From B1 sp964355075 (lineage in GTDB: Bacteria > Bacteroidota > Bacteroidia > UKL13-3): DNA of 64,000 bases. This document shows, piece after piece, positions 45,060-54,900 of this stretch. The notes under the pieces are model-generated. The model searched no databases and was not told the origin of the DNA. It worked only from the letters and a program-made list of their open reading frames with translations. The stretch is from contig CAYHCF010000004.1 in assembly GCA_964355075.1 (NCBI GenBank), forward strand, positions 103,874-167,873, read 5' to 3'. The translations under genes and the position numbers were made by a program. Numbering within the stretch: the stretch's first letter is position 1; each line of letters opens with the position of its first letter.

Positions 45060-46535
45060 ATGTTCCAGAACTTATTAAATTTATTAAAGTACAATCCCGA
45101 TGATCCCATCCTGTTTAACAGCGCCTTTTTTCTGTATTTTCTTGTATTATTTGTTATCTGTTATCAGTTCGTTTACAAAAACAAATTACACCGGATTTTA
45201 CTGTTTACTTTTTTCTCCCTCTTCTTCTTTTATAAGGCCTGTGGCGTTTATTTTATTCTGGTAATCATTTCGGCCATAGTGGATTTTACGCTGTCAAATA
45301 TCATTTATCTTGAACGCAATAAAAAGAAGAAGAAAATCTACCTTATTTTTAGCATTGTCACGAACCTGGGCTTGCTTTTTTACTTTAAATATACCGACTT
45401 TTTTATTGAAACCCTGAATAGCCTGAATAAAGGCGAAATAGAACCGTTAAACATCCTGTTACCCATTGGAATTTCGTTTTATACTTTCGAGAACCTTAGT
45501 TATACGATTGATGTTTACCGGGGTAATTTTAAACCGGTTAAAAGCTTTTGGGATTACCTGTTTTTTCTTTCTTTTTTCCCTAAACTGGTCATGGGACCCA
45601 TTGTGAGAGCATCTGATTTTATCCCGCAAATAAATAAAGAGTACGCCATAACTTCCAGCGATTTTGCTAAAGGATTTTATCTCATTACGGGAGGATTATT
45701 TAAAAAGATCATCATCTCCGATTTTATCTATATAAACTTTGTACAGTACGTTTTTGATGACCCGGGAAGACATAACGGATTGGAATGTTTATTGGCAGTT
45801 TACGGCTATGCCATGGTGATATACTGCGATTTCTCGGGCTATAGCGACATGGCAATAGGTTTGGCAAAGTGGATGGGATTTGATATCAATATCAATTTTC
45901 TTTCTCCCTATCAAAGTTCATCCATAACCGAGTTTTGGAGAAGGTGGCATATATCTCTGTCGAGCTGGCTACGCGACTATTTGTACATTCCATTTGGAGG
46001 GAACCGCAAAGGTAAAGCAAGACAATACATCAACCTGATGTTAACCATGTTAATTGGTGGCTTATGGCACGGGGCAAGCTGGACATTTATTGGCTGGGGA
46101 GGATTGCATGGCCTGGCATTGGCTTTTCATAAATTCAAGAAAGATTATCTCGATAAAAAATGGAATTTACCTGCAACGGGTTGGCTCAGCTCCAAATGGT
46201 TTGCTACCCTGTTAACTTTTCACTTTGTGTGTTTTGCCTGGATATTTTTTAAAGCCAACAGTTTCGATGATGCCTTTAAAATGATCGAACAGATTCTAAC
46301 GAATTTTAATTTAGGGTCTTTTGGAATCTTGTATTCCAATTACAAAGGCGTTCTTTGGATGATGGTTTTGGGTTATGTAATTCACTTCATTCCTGATAGC
46401 TTCGAACAAAGGGTAAATCCATATTTATCCCGATTCAGTCCGCTCAAATATGCGCTGATTTTGACTGTCTTCATCTGGTTCCTTATACAGGTAAAAACTT
46501 CGGAAGCAATGATGCCGATTTATTTGCAGTTTTAA
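45060..46535 (+). CDS. MBOAT-family membrane O-acyltransferase (AlgI/PatA-like)
   Basis: 491 residues with about ten transmembrane segments. The MBOAT motifs are present: FWRRWHISLSSWLRDYLYIPFGGNRKG and the catalytic His in GGLWHGASWTFIGWGGLHG; both are AlgI/PatA type. It is expected to carry acetyl (or another acyl) groups across the inner membrane to periplasmic acceptors. With two SGNH proteins and a glucosaminidase just upstream, the best inference is O-acylation of a surface polysaccharide or peptidoglycan. It ends 23 bp before a convergent gene. Confidence 0.92.
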   Translation: MFQNLLNLLKYNPDDPILFNSAFFLYFLVLFVICYQFVYKNKLHRILLFTFFSLFFFYKACGVYFILVIISAIVDFTLSNIIYLERNKKKKKIYLIFSIVTNLGLLFYFKYTDFFIETLNSLNKGEIEPLNILLPIGISFYTFENLSYTIDVYRGNFKPVKSFWDYLFFLSFFPKLVMGPIVRASDFIPQINKEYAITSSDFAKGFYLITGGLFKKIIISDFIYINFVQYVFDDPGRHNGLECLLAVYGYAMVIYCDFSGYSDMAIGLAKWMGFDININFLSPYQSSSITEFWRRWHISLSSWLRDYLYIPFGGNRKGKARQYINLMLTMLIGGLWHGASWTFIGWGGLHGLALAFHKFKKDYLDKKWNLPATGWLSSKWFATLLTFHFVCFAWIFFKANSFDDAFKMIEQILTNFNLGSFGILYSNYKGVLWMMVLGYVIHFIPDSFEQRVNPYLSRFSPLKYALILTVFIWFLIQVKTSEAMMPIYLQF

Positions 46536-46558
46536 AACGCTAAAACGACAGGTATCCC

Positions 46559-47563
46559 TTAACTCAGTTTGATTTTTTGTTTTACCACATCCACCTTGTC
46601 TCTGAGGATTCTGAAAAACTGATTTCGTTGTTTTTCTCCTATACCACTTATTAAGGTTGATTTGCGTAATAGGTTGCGTATCCACAACTCGTTCTCATGT
46701 ACAAAATCGGCATTGGTGGTGCTCATCATGTTAAAGGTATTATTGCTTACATAAGCCAATTTGGTTGACCCGATATTCGCTAAAATACTGTTGTTCCCAA
46801 TCATTACCTCACTTTTATATAATTTAAAATTCTCTTTTCCGCTTTGACCGGGTTCTATTAATTTGCTGCTTTTGGAGGCTTTATTATAAACCATATTTAA
46901 CTCTTCCAATATGAGTTCACAAATTTGAATGGCATCGGCTTTACTTTTAAAAAATCCAGATTCCCAAAAATACTCAACCTGTTTGATGGTACTGTTTATG
47001 GTATCTTCGGTCCATATTTCGGTGGAGTTAATTTGATTATAATTTTTTAGAATTTCATTAGCGCTTTTTATCATGCTGTCATCCACAAACTTCGGATCAA
47101 AAATTAAATCCACATAATCGGGTGAGTTTAAGATGGATTTTAACCAGTAAAAAAGCTTGAAAGCCGTCAGGGTACTGTCATAAAAGTGGTGCCAAACAGG
47201 AATATCATCAGCAGAATATAAAATTTCGTTATTAATGGAGCTGCCAATTTTCCTAACATCGCCGGCTAAATGTTGTAACCATAATTTAAAATTTTCCTTT
47301 TTGTCATCCAATTTCAGGTAATCAAATGACACCTTATTGCTCATGTGCTGAACCTCCGGATCAAATGAAACCCTGAAATGCTTACATATTAATGTTATTT
47401 CCTCAATATTAAATAAGGTTTCACAGCGAATTCTCCGGTATGCGCTATCCGTACTCAAACGCAATAAATCAGCTAACTCATCCACAAAAGAAACATTGGC
47501 TGGTACGGCCGACTTAATTCTAATAATAAATTGCTCCTGAATAATTTTTGCTTTAGGTTCCAT
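46559..47563 (-). CDS. HTH-containing regulator-like protein, function unknown
   Basis: 334 residues. Residues ~20-70 contain a helix-turn-helix of the XRE/BetR-like type (FVDELADLLRLSTDSAYRRIRCETLFNIEEITLICKHFRVSF), common in Bacteroidota proteins of this length. The remaining ~260 residues are helical and soluble with no known domain recognised. No transmembrane segment. It is likely a cytoplasmic DNA-binding regulator. The 384-bp upstream region contains a perfect 12-bp palindrome (47612-47623), a possible self-operator. The gene converges with the MBOAT operon. Confidence 0.55.
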   Translation of the reverse strand: MEPKAKIIQEQFIIRIKSAVPANVSFVDELADLLRLSTDSAYRRIRCETLFNIEEITLICKHFRVSFDPEVQHMSNKVSFDYLKLDDKKENFKLWLQHLAGDVRKIGSSINNEILYSADDIPVWHHFYDSTLTAFKLFYWLKSILNSPDYVDLIFDPKFVDDSMIKSANEILKNYNQINSTEIWTEDTINSTIKQVEYFWESGFFKSKADAIQICELILEELNMVYNKASKSSKLIEPGQSGKENFKLYKSEVMIGNNSILANIGSTKLAYVSNNTFNMMSTTNADFVHENELWIRNLLRKSTLISGIGEKQRNQFFRILRDKVDVVKQKIKLS

Positions 47564-47611
47564 GGGTAGCGATTTTTGTTTGCACGAATTTCAATTCTTT
47601 TTGCATATTTT

Positions 47612-47623
47612 ACAAATATTTGT
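47612..47623. promoter_or_regulatory. 12-bp perfect palindrome in a long intergenic region
   Basis: ACAAATATTTGT, a perfect palindrome 49 bp upstream of the start codon of the HTH gene on the minus strand. AT-rich DNA produces such sites by chance, so it is only a candidate operator. The rest of the gap (47564-47947) holds no gene on either strand. Confidence 0.3.
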
Positions 47624-47925
47624 TCAAAGCATGTGTTTTTCTGTTTTGCCAGCTTCCCTGCTTTATTTCCATTTTTTAATTGTTTGATCCCATTTCACAA
47701 TTTCTTTTTATTGTAACATATTAAATACAAGGATTTTCCGGTAAATAATATTTGAATTTTCTGGTGCAATTAGAATCGCTTTCGGCCACTTGGGTTGGAT
47801 AAAGTCCTTGCGTCTTTTGGGCTGATTTTGTCTAAAAAACAGTTCTCATTTCGCTTTATCGCTTAAAAAAAGAGGTTTTGATCTGGCTGTTCATAGGTTT
47901 TAACTGTTTACGAAAAACCTTTATG

Positions 47926-47933
47926 TAGTTTTG
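47926..47933 (+). promoter_or_regulatory. -7 promoter element of the 47948 gene
   Basis: TAGTTTTG fits TAnnTTTG exactly. It ends 14 bp before the ATG at 47948. TGTTTA at ~47905-47910 occupies the -33 place at normal spacing with one mismatch to TTTG. Leader of only ~8 nt. Confidence 0.45.
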
Positions 47934-47947
47934 TCTTATAGAAATTT

Positions 47948-48349
47948 ATGAACAACGAAAACATTCCTTCTGAAGCTTCACCCCAAATAATATTAGACGA
48001 CCTTACCAAAGCAAAGTGGTATCAGGTAGTGTTCAGCCTAAAAAAACAATTTGGCAAAAAGCCTCCCATGGATGCCATTCTGTTTTTAATTGGCGTGCGT
48101 GAATTAGGCCAAATGCGGGAGTTTGCCAGGGATGAAAAGATGGATTTGATGCATGTGGCTACCTGTAAATTGTTAAGTTACGAAGGCTATTATGCTTTTG
48201 ATTCGATTGACGAAGATGGCTGGCCGCATTATACATTACTTGAAAAGCCCCCTTATTCAGATTTGTTAAGTCAGGAAAATTTATTGCGAAAGCTGGTCGT
48301 AAAATATTATGATGAAAACAATTTATATGAGGAAAAGGCAGCTGTTTAA
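47948..48349 (+). CDS. conserved Bacteroidota protein of unknown function
   Basis: 133 residues, soluble, no signal peptide. It reads like a well-folded alpha/beta protein: LDDLTKAKWYQVVFSLKKQFGKKPPMDAILFLIGVRELGQ, then LMHVATCKLLSYEGYYAF and DGWPHYTLLEKPPYSDLLSQENLLR. I recognise the general type as widespread and unannotated in Bacteroidota, not as a named family. Codon use is like its neighbours. It is a single gene with its own promoter. Confidence 0.6.
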   Translation: MNNENIPSEASPQIILDDLTKAKWYQVVFSLKKQFGKKPPMDAILFLIGVRELGQMREFARDEKMDLMHVATCKLLSYEGYYAFDSIDEDGWPHYTLLEKPPYSDLLSQENLLRKLVVKYYDENNLYEEKAAV

Positions 48350-48504
48350 AATTATATTTGGGCAGAAGCGCATTTCCTTCTCATTCATCATTTGGCGTTC
48401 ATCATTGAATTGCTAAATAAAACTTTTTCTGATTTTCACTTTAGAGGAGATTCAGAAGTTTTGGGATTATTTTGTTTTATTAAGGAAGTAAAAATCGGTT
48501 TCCA

Positions 48505-49701
48505 CTAAGTGCCGTAAACGCTGTTTAGATTATTGATAATAATTTTGCAGGCTATGTAAATTTCTTCAGGTGTAATGGTTAATGGAGGTGAAATGCGGAT
48601 GCGGTTGCTGGCAAATAAAAACCAATCGCTAATGAGTCCGTCTTTTAAACAACCCAAAATAACCGAAAGATTGTTTTTATACGTATCGAGTTCAACGGCC
48701 AGCATTAAACCCATGCCACTTACGTTTTTGATTGCCGGGTGAACCAAAAATTTTCGGAAAAGCGCTTCTTTCTCCAGAACGTGAGGGATCAGGTCACTAT
48801 CCAGTAAGACATGGATACCCTCTAAGGCCGCCGCAGCAATTACCGGATGCCCTCCGAAGGTAGTTATATGACCCAGCGACGGATTTTCGGCAAAGGTGTG
48901 CATCCTTTGTTGCGAACTCACCACCGCTCCAATTGGCATCCCGGCTCCCAGTGCTTTTCCTAATAATAAAATATCAGGTATAATCTCAAAGTTCTCGAAG
49001 GCAAACATCTTACCGGTTTTACCCATGCCACTTTGTATTTCGTCAAAAATCAAAAGCGCGCCTGTTTCATCGCAACGCTGGCGCAGCGCTTGTAAAAATT
49101 CAAAATTGGCAACAATGTAACCGGCTTCACCCTGTATCACTTCAGTAATCACACAGGCTGTGTTTTCGGTAATTGCGTTTATTGCATTTAGATCATTAAA
49201 ATCAATAAAACTGATACCGGGTAATAAAGGCCTGAAGGCCTGTTTAAAGGTTTCATCACTGTTTAAACTTAAAGCCGCATGGGTGCTTCCATGATAGGCA
49301 TTTTTGCAGGCAATTATCGTTGTTCGTCCTGTAACTCTTTTAGCTAATTTGAGTGCAACATCGGTAGCTTCAGCACCCGAGTTCAACAAATATACACTAC
49401 CCAGAGCAGGAGGTAATAGCGAAGTAATTTTTGCTGCTAATTGTGCCTGAGCACTTTGCACAAACTCTCCATAAACCATCACATGCTGATGTAAATTAAG
49501 TTGTGCGATAATGGCCGCTTTCACACGTTCATTTCCATGCCCGAGGTGGCTTACGCTAATGCCTGAAATCAGATCAAGGTACTTTTTGCCATGAGTATCA
49601 AAAAGGTAATTCCCCTGTGCATAGGCAATTTCAAGCAATACAGGAAATTTGGAAGTCTGTGCCTGATGTGCAAGAAAAAGTTGTCGGTTGGTGGGTGACA
49701 T
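48505..49701 (-). CDS. class III aminotransferase (acetylornithine/ornithine-type)
   Basis: 398 residues. PLP fold type I: LDLISGISVSHLGHGN at the N-terminus, YLLNSGAEATDVALKLAKRVTG (phosphate-binding), LIFDEIQSGMGKTGKMFAFE with the Asp to the pyridine N, and the Schiff-base Lys in LLLGKALGAGMPIGAV. The length and motifs fit the acetylornithine/ornithine/GABA aminotransferase subgroup; the exact substrate cannot be fixed, and no arginine-pathway gene is adjacent. Cytoplasmic. Confidence 0.88.
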   Translation of the reverse strand: MSPTNRQLFLAHQAQTSKFPVLLEIAYAQGNYLFDTHGKKYLDLISGISVSHLGHGNERVKAAIIAQLNLHQHVMVYGEFVQSAQAQLAAKITSLLPPALGSVYLLNSGAEATDVALKLAKRVTGRTTIIACKNAYHGSTHAALSLNSDETFKQAFRPLLPGISFIDFNDLNAINAITENTACVITEVIQGEAGYIVANFEFLQALRQRCDETGALLIFDEIQSGMGKTGKMFAFENFEIIPDILLLGKALGAGMPIGAVVSSQQRMHTFAENPSLGHITTFGGHPVIAAAALEGIHVLLDSDLIPHVLEKEALFRKFLVHPAIKNVSGMGLMLAVELDTYKNNLSVILGCLKDGLISDWFLFASNRIRISPPLTITPEEIYIACKIIINNLNSVYGT

Positions 49702-49719
49702 GAAGGCAAAGATAGGGTT

Positions 49720-49800
49720 AGGAAGGAGAAATGAGAACTAGAAATGAGAAAGGGGAAATGAGAAATGGGGAATGGGAATTGGGAGATGCGAGATGGGTGA
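49720..49800. repeat. purine-rich degenerate repeat (GAAATGGGAA-like)
   Basis: A stretch made of near-copies of AGAAATGAGAA/GAAATGGGAA. A similar stretch occurs at ~55770-55875. It is a low-complexity dispersed element between genes and not coding. Confidence 0.5.
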
Positions 49801-49925
49801 AGAAAATTATTTATTAAATTCAGGAATAATTTTGATAATAATGTCTTAATTCTTTCTTAAATCTTTTCAAAAACCTAACAATTCCAAAAATTTAGGTTAA
49901 AATTTGTTGCTTAAATTTTTTGAGA

Positions 49926-51857
49926 ATGAAAAAACAATTAATTAGGGTAACAAGTTTTACCCCCCCCCCCGCAAGATGCAATTTAATTTGCAAATTCACA
50001 GTTTTATTTTCTCTCTTCATCTTGTTTAGCGCTGATATTAATAGTCAGCCATGTTCAACGTCACCAACTTGTCCCAATAATGAAAATCTTATGATTAATA
50101 GTTACAATTCAGGAGGATCAACCTTTGCCTGGCACGAAACTACTAAAGCTTTTTGTAATGGCGAACAAATTACTTTGCAATGGTGGATTCCAACTACCAT
50201 CAATCTGTTCGATCCCGATTATCTTTTTCGTGCTGATGGCGGTCGTATTGCACAACTTTCCACTACCACTGCTACAAGTGCGGCTGATTATGTGTATGCA
50301 ACAGGAAACCGATGGAACTTTATGGGTGATGATTTATTAAGTAGTAATCACACTTCTTCAGCAGTACGGAGATTAACCGGTTTCCAAAATTTTGATGGCC
50401 CGATCAGAACTGTTTTCGGTACATTTACTGAGGACCAGACTGCCACAACCCTCCACATTAATCCTGTTATTTTGTGGGAAGGGGATGATAACAACGGAGC
50501 GCATTCCAGGTTACGGTTTATTTTCGAACAGGGATCAGGTGGAACTCCTTCTGATAATGAATTGGCGACGCTAACAGGATATGGAAATTTTGGGATCAAT
50601 ATGATTCAACCTACAAGCAAACTTTCCTTAAACGGGGGTATCTATTTAGGAAACTCTTCCTCTTCATCTACCCTTGTACCTGCGGGAAGTATGCTTGGTG
50701 CCGGCAGTATTTACCTTGGCTCCGACAGCTATTTTTCATCTTTGGGGTGCAGCACCTGTGTTATACCTACAAACACCAATTCTATTGTTGCAAATGGCGG
50801 AGTATATTTAGGCACTTCCTCCTACTTAGCAGGAGTTGGAAATTCGGCTTATTTGGTTACCTACCCGGGCACAACTGCAGGTTTTGGAATAGCAGCACCC
50901 AATGCTTATTTGCATTTGAACGGATTAATTGAAGAAAGTCAGCCACACGATTTTAAAATTACGAAAGTTGGTTCAGGTGGTGGTACCGGAAGCGATGCCG
51001 ATGATGGATTTGATATTAATGTAAGCTACAATGGTATTGTTGATTTGAGAAATTGGGAGGATAATGATATACGTTTTTATACCAATAGTAGTGTTAGTAC
51101 ACCTAATGAAAGAATGAGGATAACAAGTGGAGGTGATCTATTACCTGGTTCTGATAACGCCTATAATTTTGGGAATAGTTCTTATCATTGGAAAGAAATA
51201 TTTTGTACAAATAATATAATAAATACTTCGGATATTAATTTCAAAAAGGACATTCAAAACCTTGATTATGGATTAAAGGAAATATTGAAACTAAAACCAA
51301 TAAGCTTTCATTGGAAAGATAACGATAATGGCAAAAGACTTGGGTTCATAGCACAAGATGTTGAAAAAGTAATTAGCGAGGTTGTCGTAGTAAGTACTGA
51401 TACACTTGGCAATACAAGGTTAGGAATGAGATATTCAGAAATAATTCCAATCTTAGTTAAAAGCATACAAGAGCAACAACAAATTATTAATTCACAAAAC
51501 TTTCAAATAGATAGTTTAACCGCATTATACTTTGCTTTTGGGAAAAGATTATCAGCATTAGAAAATAAAAATAACTCAATGGAGCAAGTTGAAATAGGGC
51601 ATCTCTTTCAAAACGTGCCAAATCCATTTCAAAATAGCACAACAATAAAATATCATTTACCTGCAAACATAACTTCTGCATCTATTATTATTTATGATCA
51701 AAATGGTAATATTTTCATCAACCAAGATTTGATTCCAGTATCCGGTGAGTCATATATAAATATTGATTTAACAGGGATGTTCAGAGGTGTTTATGTTTAT
51801 AAATTATATGTTAACGGATTCTTCGTTGATATAAAGAAAATGTTATTGACCAATTAA
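49926..51857 (+). CDS. T9SS-secreted protein with S74 (tail-fibre-type) chaperone domain and an 11-C tract near its 5' end
   Basis: 643 residues. The ATG at 49926 (third codon of a frame opening with TTG at 49920) is followed within 34 bp by a run of 11 C (49960-49970), before the hydrophobic signal sequence (CKFTVLFSLFILFSADINSQ). No other start precedes that signal. Central part: Gly/Ser-rich repeats (IYLGNSSSSST, IYLGSDSYFSS, VYLGTSSYLAG). S74 domain ~430-540: SDINFKKDIQNLDYGLKEILKL and GFIAQDVEKVISEVV, then a coiled-coil and a T9SS type A tail ~555-643 (QNVPNPFQNSTTIKYHLPA). Family knowledge: S74 domains self-cleave after trimer folding. Probably a surface protein. Confidence 0.75.
   Translation: MKKQLIRVTSFTPPPARCNLICKFTVLFSLFILFSADINSQPCSTSPTCPNNENLMINSYNSGGSTFAWHETTKAFCNGEQITLQWWIPTTINLFDPDYLFRADGGRIAQLSTTTATSAADYVYATGNRWNFMGDDLLSSNHTSSAVRRLTGFQNFDGPIRTVFGTFTEDQTATTLHINPVILWEGDDNNGAHSRLRFIFEQGSGGTPSDNELATLTGYGNFGINMIQPTSKLSLNGGIYLGNSSSSSTLVPAGSMLGAGSIYLGSDSYFSSLGCSTCVIPTNTNSIVANGGVYLGTSSYLAGVGNSAYLVTYPGTTAGFGIAAPNAYLHLNGLIEESQPHDFKITKVGSGGGTGSDADDGFDINVSYNGIVDLRNWEDNDIRFYTNSSVSTPNERMRITSGGDLLPGSDNAYNFGNSSYHWKEIFCTNNIINTSDINFKKDIQNLDYGLKEILKLKPISFHWKDNDNGKRLGFIAQDVEKVISEVVVVSTDTLGNTRLGMRYSEIIPILVKSIQEQQQIINSQNFQIDSLTALYFAFGKRLSALENKNNSMEQVEIGHLFQNVPNPFQNSTTIKYHLPANITSASIIIYDQNGNIFINQDLIPVSGESYINIDLTGMFRGVYVYKLYVNGFFVDIKKMLLTN
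49960..49970 (+). repeat. homopolymeric 11-C tract, candidate phase-variation site
   Basis: Eleven consecutive C in the coding sequence, ~34 bp after the start codon and before the signal peptide. Gain or loss of one C would shift the frame and stop export. The surrounding DNA is AT-rich, so the tract stands out. Read error at homopolymers is the main alternative. Confidence 0.6.
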
Positions 51858-51861
51858 TTAA

Positions 51862-51900
51862 TAGATGCCAGGATGCATTTCAGAGGCATTCTGGCATCTA
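51862..51900 (+). terminator. intrinsic terminator after the S74/T9SS gene
   Basis: Arms TAGATGCCAGGATGC (51862-51876) and GCATTCTGGCATCTA (51886-51900) form a 15-bp stem with one G-T pair and a 9-base loop; TTATTTTG follows. It lies 5 bp after the stop codon and ends 14 bp before the next ATG at 51915. Confidence 0.75.
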
Positions 51901-51914
51901 TTATTTTGTATAAC

Positions 51915-54900
51915 ATGAAGTCAACAAAATTTTTATTGTTTCTTTTTTGCATGATCGGTACCAGCATACAGGCACAGGATTACCTTTGGGTAAACGGTGC
52001 GGGGGGTATTTCAAATGCTGACCAAGGGCAGAATGTTTGCCGGGATGATTCAAACAATTATTATGTTTTAGCATATTTTCAAAGTGCGCCAATTTATAGG
52101 TACTTTACAAATGGAATAGTAAACGATTCTGGAATAATTGCCAATCCTAATCAACAGCCCAGTCAATATTCCACATTTGTATTAAAATATACAGCAGACG
52201 GACTTTTCCAATGGGCGAAGAAATGTAATTATACGGGTTCTTATTATGGAACTGATATTGAATATGCTAATAATAAATTATATGTTATTGGTGCAATGTT
52301 TTCAAATGTATCCATTTATACTAAATATTACTTTCCTGCAAATGGAGAAGCATTAATAATGGGATTAGACATGAATGGAATAATTACCGATACTATTCAG
52401 TTACCTGAAGTAAACATTCAAATTGGCGGCTTCAGCTATCCTAAAATAAGAATTGCAAAAACCGGAGAGATTTATGTTTTGATTTCGAACGGCCTTAATT
52501 CTTTTTATTTAAAAAAGATTGTCTCCTCTGGATTTATTTGGGATAAACCTTTTAATGGAAATTTGAGTACAAATGATTTTCGTATTTATGGTTTTGATGA
52601 GGAAGATGGATACATATACTTATATGGGCGATTTAAAAACAATTATACTATACCCGGTGAGCTGTCGCTTACTGCAACCGGGCTTAACGATATGATTTTA
52701 ATTAAATTAAATTCGAATAGCAATATTATCTGGGCCAGGAAATTTGGTAATACTGCTGATGAAATTGGTTATTTCATAAAAGCTAAAGGAAATAAAATGA
52801 TTGCATCAGCCAGATTAAATACCGGTAACACACAAATAGGAAATTTTATCATTAATCATACAAGCGGTACAGGACCAAATGAATTATTTATTGGTTTAGA
52901 TACATCCGGTAACGTAAAGTGGGTAAATAAAGCGGGCGCAAAAATTGGTGCCACTTCCCTACAAACACAAAGTTTAGATATTTCCAATAAAGGATTTTTC
53001 TATTTTGGTGGCTCCATGCAAAGCAATATATATTTCGGCGATTATTTACTCACAGGTTCAACAGGAACAAACGATATTTTTATTACTAAACTTGATAGCA
53101 CAGGTAATTTTATTTGGGCAATTGACGGAAAAACACCCAGCGCTGTTGCTTATGGTTTAGTTGTGGATTCTTCCGGTGATTGTATTGTTACCGGACGTTA
53201 CCCTAATAATTTAAAGCTTGGCAATTTATCAATAAATTCAAAAGGTCAATCTGATTTGTTTCTTGTTAGAATACAGGATATATCCATTACCAGATTACCC
53301 ATTACAAAAAAACAATACTGCACAGGCGACAGCTTATATGTGCCTTACACCATTACGGGTAAATTTAAAAACGGAAATAAATATACAGCACAACTCAGTA
53401 ATAACAACGGAAATTTTGATACCCTTGTTTCAAACATCGGTTACAGGTTAGATACTCTTGCCGGAACCATTGCCTGTAAGCTGCCTGATATTATAACAGG
53501 TTCCAACCAATACAGAATTCGAATAGTAAGCGATAGCCCTTATGTAGCAAGTTTTGATGATACTGCCCATTATAGCATTTTCCAACAACCTAAAGCTTTT
53601 GCAGGTAAGGATACTTTAATTTGTTACGGACAAAGTGTTCAATTGGGAACTGATTCCTCTTTTGCCTCCACGTATTATTGGCAACCCGCTTTATTACTAA
53701 ACGACAGTAGCACCAAAAAACCATTTGCTAAACCATTAAGCAATATCAATTTTATTTTAACAGCTTCCAATAATTATTGTATAGCCAGAGATACGGTTTT
53801 GGTAAATGTTCGCTCTCCATTAATTATTGAGACAATTAAAGATACTACCTTGTGTTTTGGCGATACCCTAAAAATTATACCTAATCTGCAAGGTGGCGAT
53901 ACCCTTGCGCGGAAAATTTATTGGTTTGGAAATAATGTTTTACTCGATTCAATAAAACTGTATAATAATTTTATACCCGATACTGCCACAAATTATGAAT
54001 TGATCTTAAAAGATGGCTGCTCCCTGAATGATACGGCCAGAGCCATGGTTCAGGTAAGAAAAAAACTTCCCCTCATGGTTTCAAATGATACTACTATATG
54101 CAGTGGAAATTCCATAAAGTTAAGCATTACCGGGTTTGAACCGGATAGTGTGGCCTTTCATTTCAACTGGTTTAATACCTCAAATCCTACCCAATCTCCT
54201 TACTCTAATTTAACTGTTAAACCCGATTCGTCAACTAATTATTTTCTAGTAAGCAATTATGTATGTGATGCAAAACCAGATACTTTTTTGGTAAAAGTTG
54301 CAGTACGTAAACCACTCTCAGTTTTGTTGCCGGCAGATACTACCCTGTGTAATGGACAAACGCTTGCTGTTTCGGCAAAAGCCGCCGGTGGATTAACAAA
54401 TCAATATGTATTGCAATGGTTTAACAACACCACACTTTTAGCTACCGATAGCGCTGGTAATTTTAAATGGTACGATTCAACTTACATCACAAAATATATT
54501 ACAAGTAGTTTTTCGCCTACATCTAATTATCTTGTAATAACACATTTAAGCGATAATTGTACCACTAAGGATGTTTACGATACTTTACAAATTATGGTAA
54601 AAGCACCCTTGTCGGTCAGTATAACAGGGGATTCTTCTATCTGTAAGGGCGATCCTTTGCAACTGAAAGCACAGGGTACGGGAGGATTGCCTAACGCGTA
54701 TCGGTATAAATGGAAGGCCTTACCTGATACAAACACTTTAAGCAGTGATTCACTATTATTCATACAGGCCGCACAACAACAAAATTATTCGGTAACCTTA
54801 AAAGATGATTGTTCAAATCCGGTTACTGCGCTTAAAAGCATCAGCCTTAAATTAAAACCCATCGCTGATTTTAATCTGAATACAACTATTGCCTGCCAAT

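Noticed and set aside
51873..51914. Upstream start for the CHU_C protein
   Set aside because: It lies within the terminator hairpin; the ATG at 51915 begins a signal peptide.
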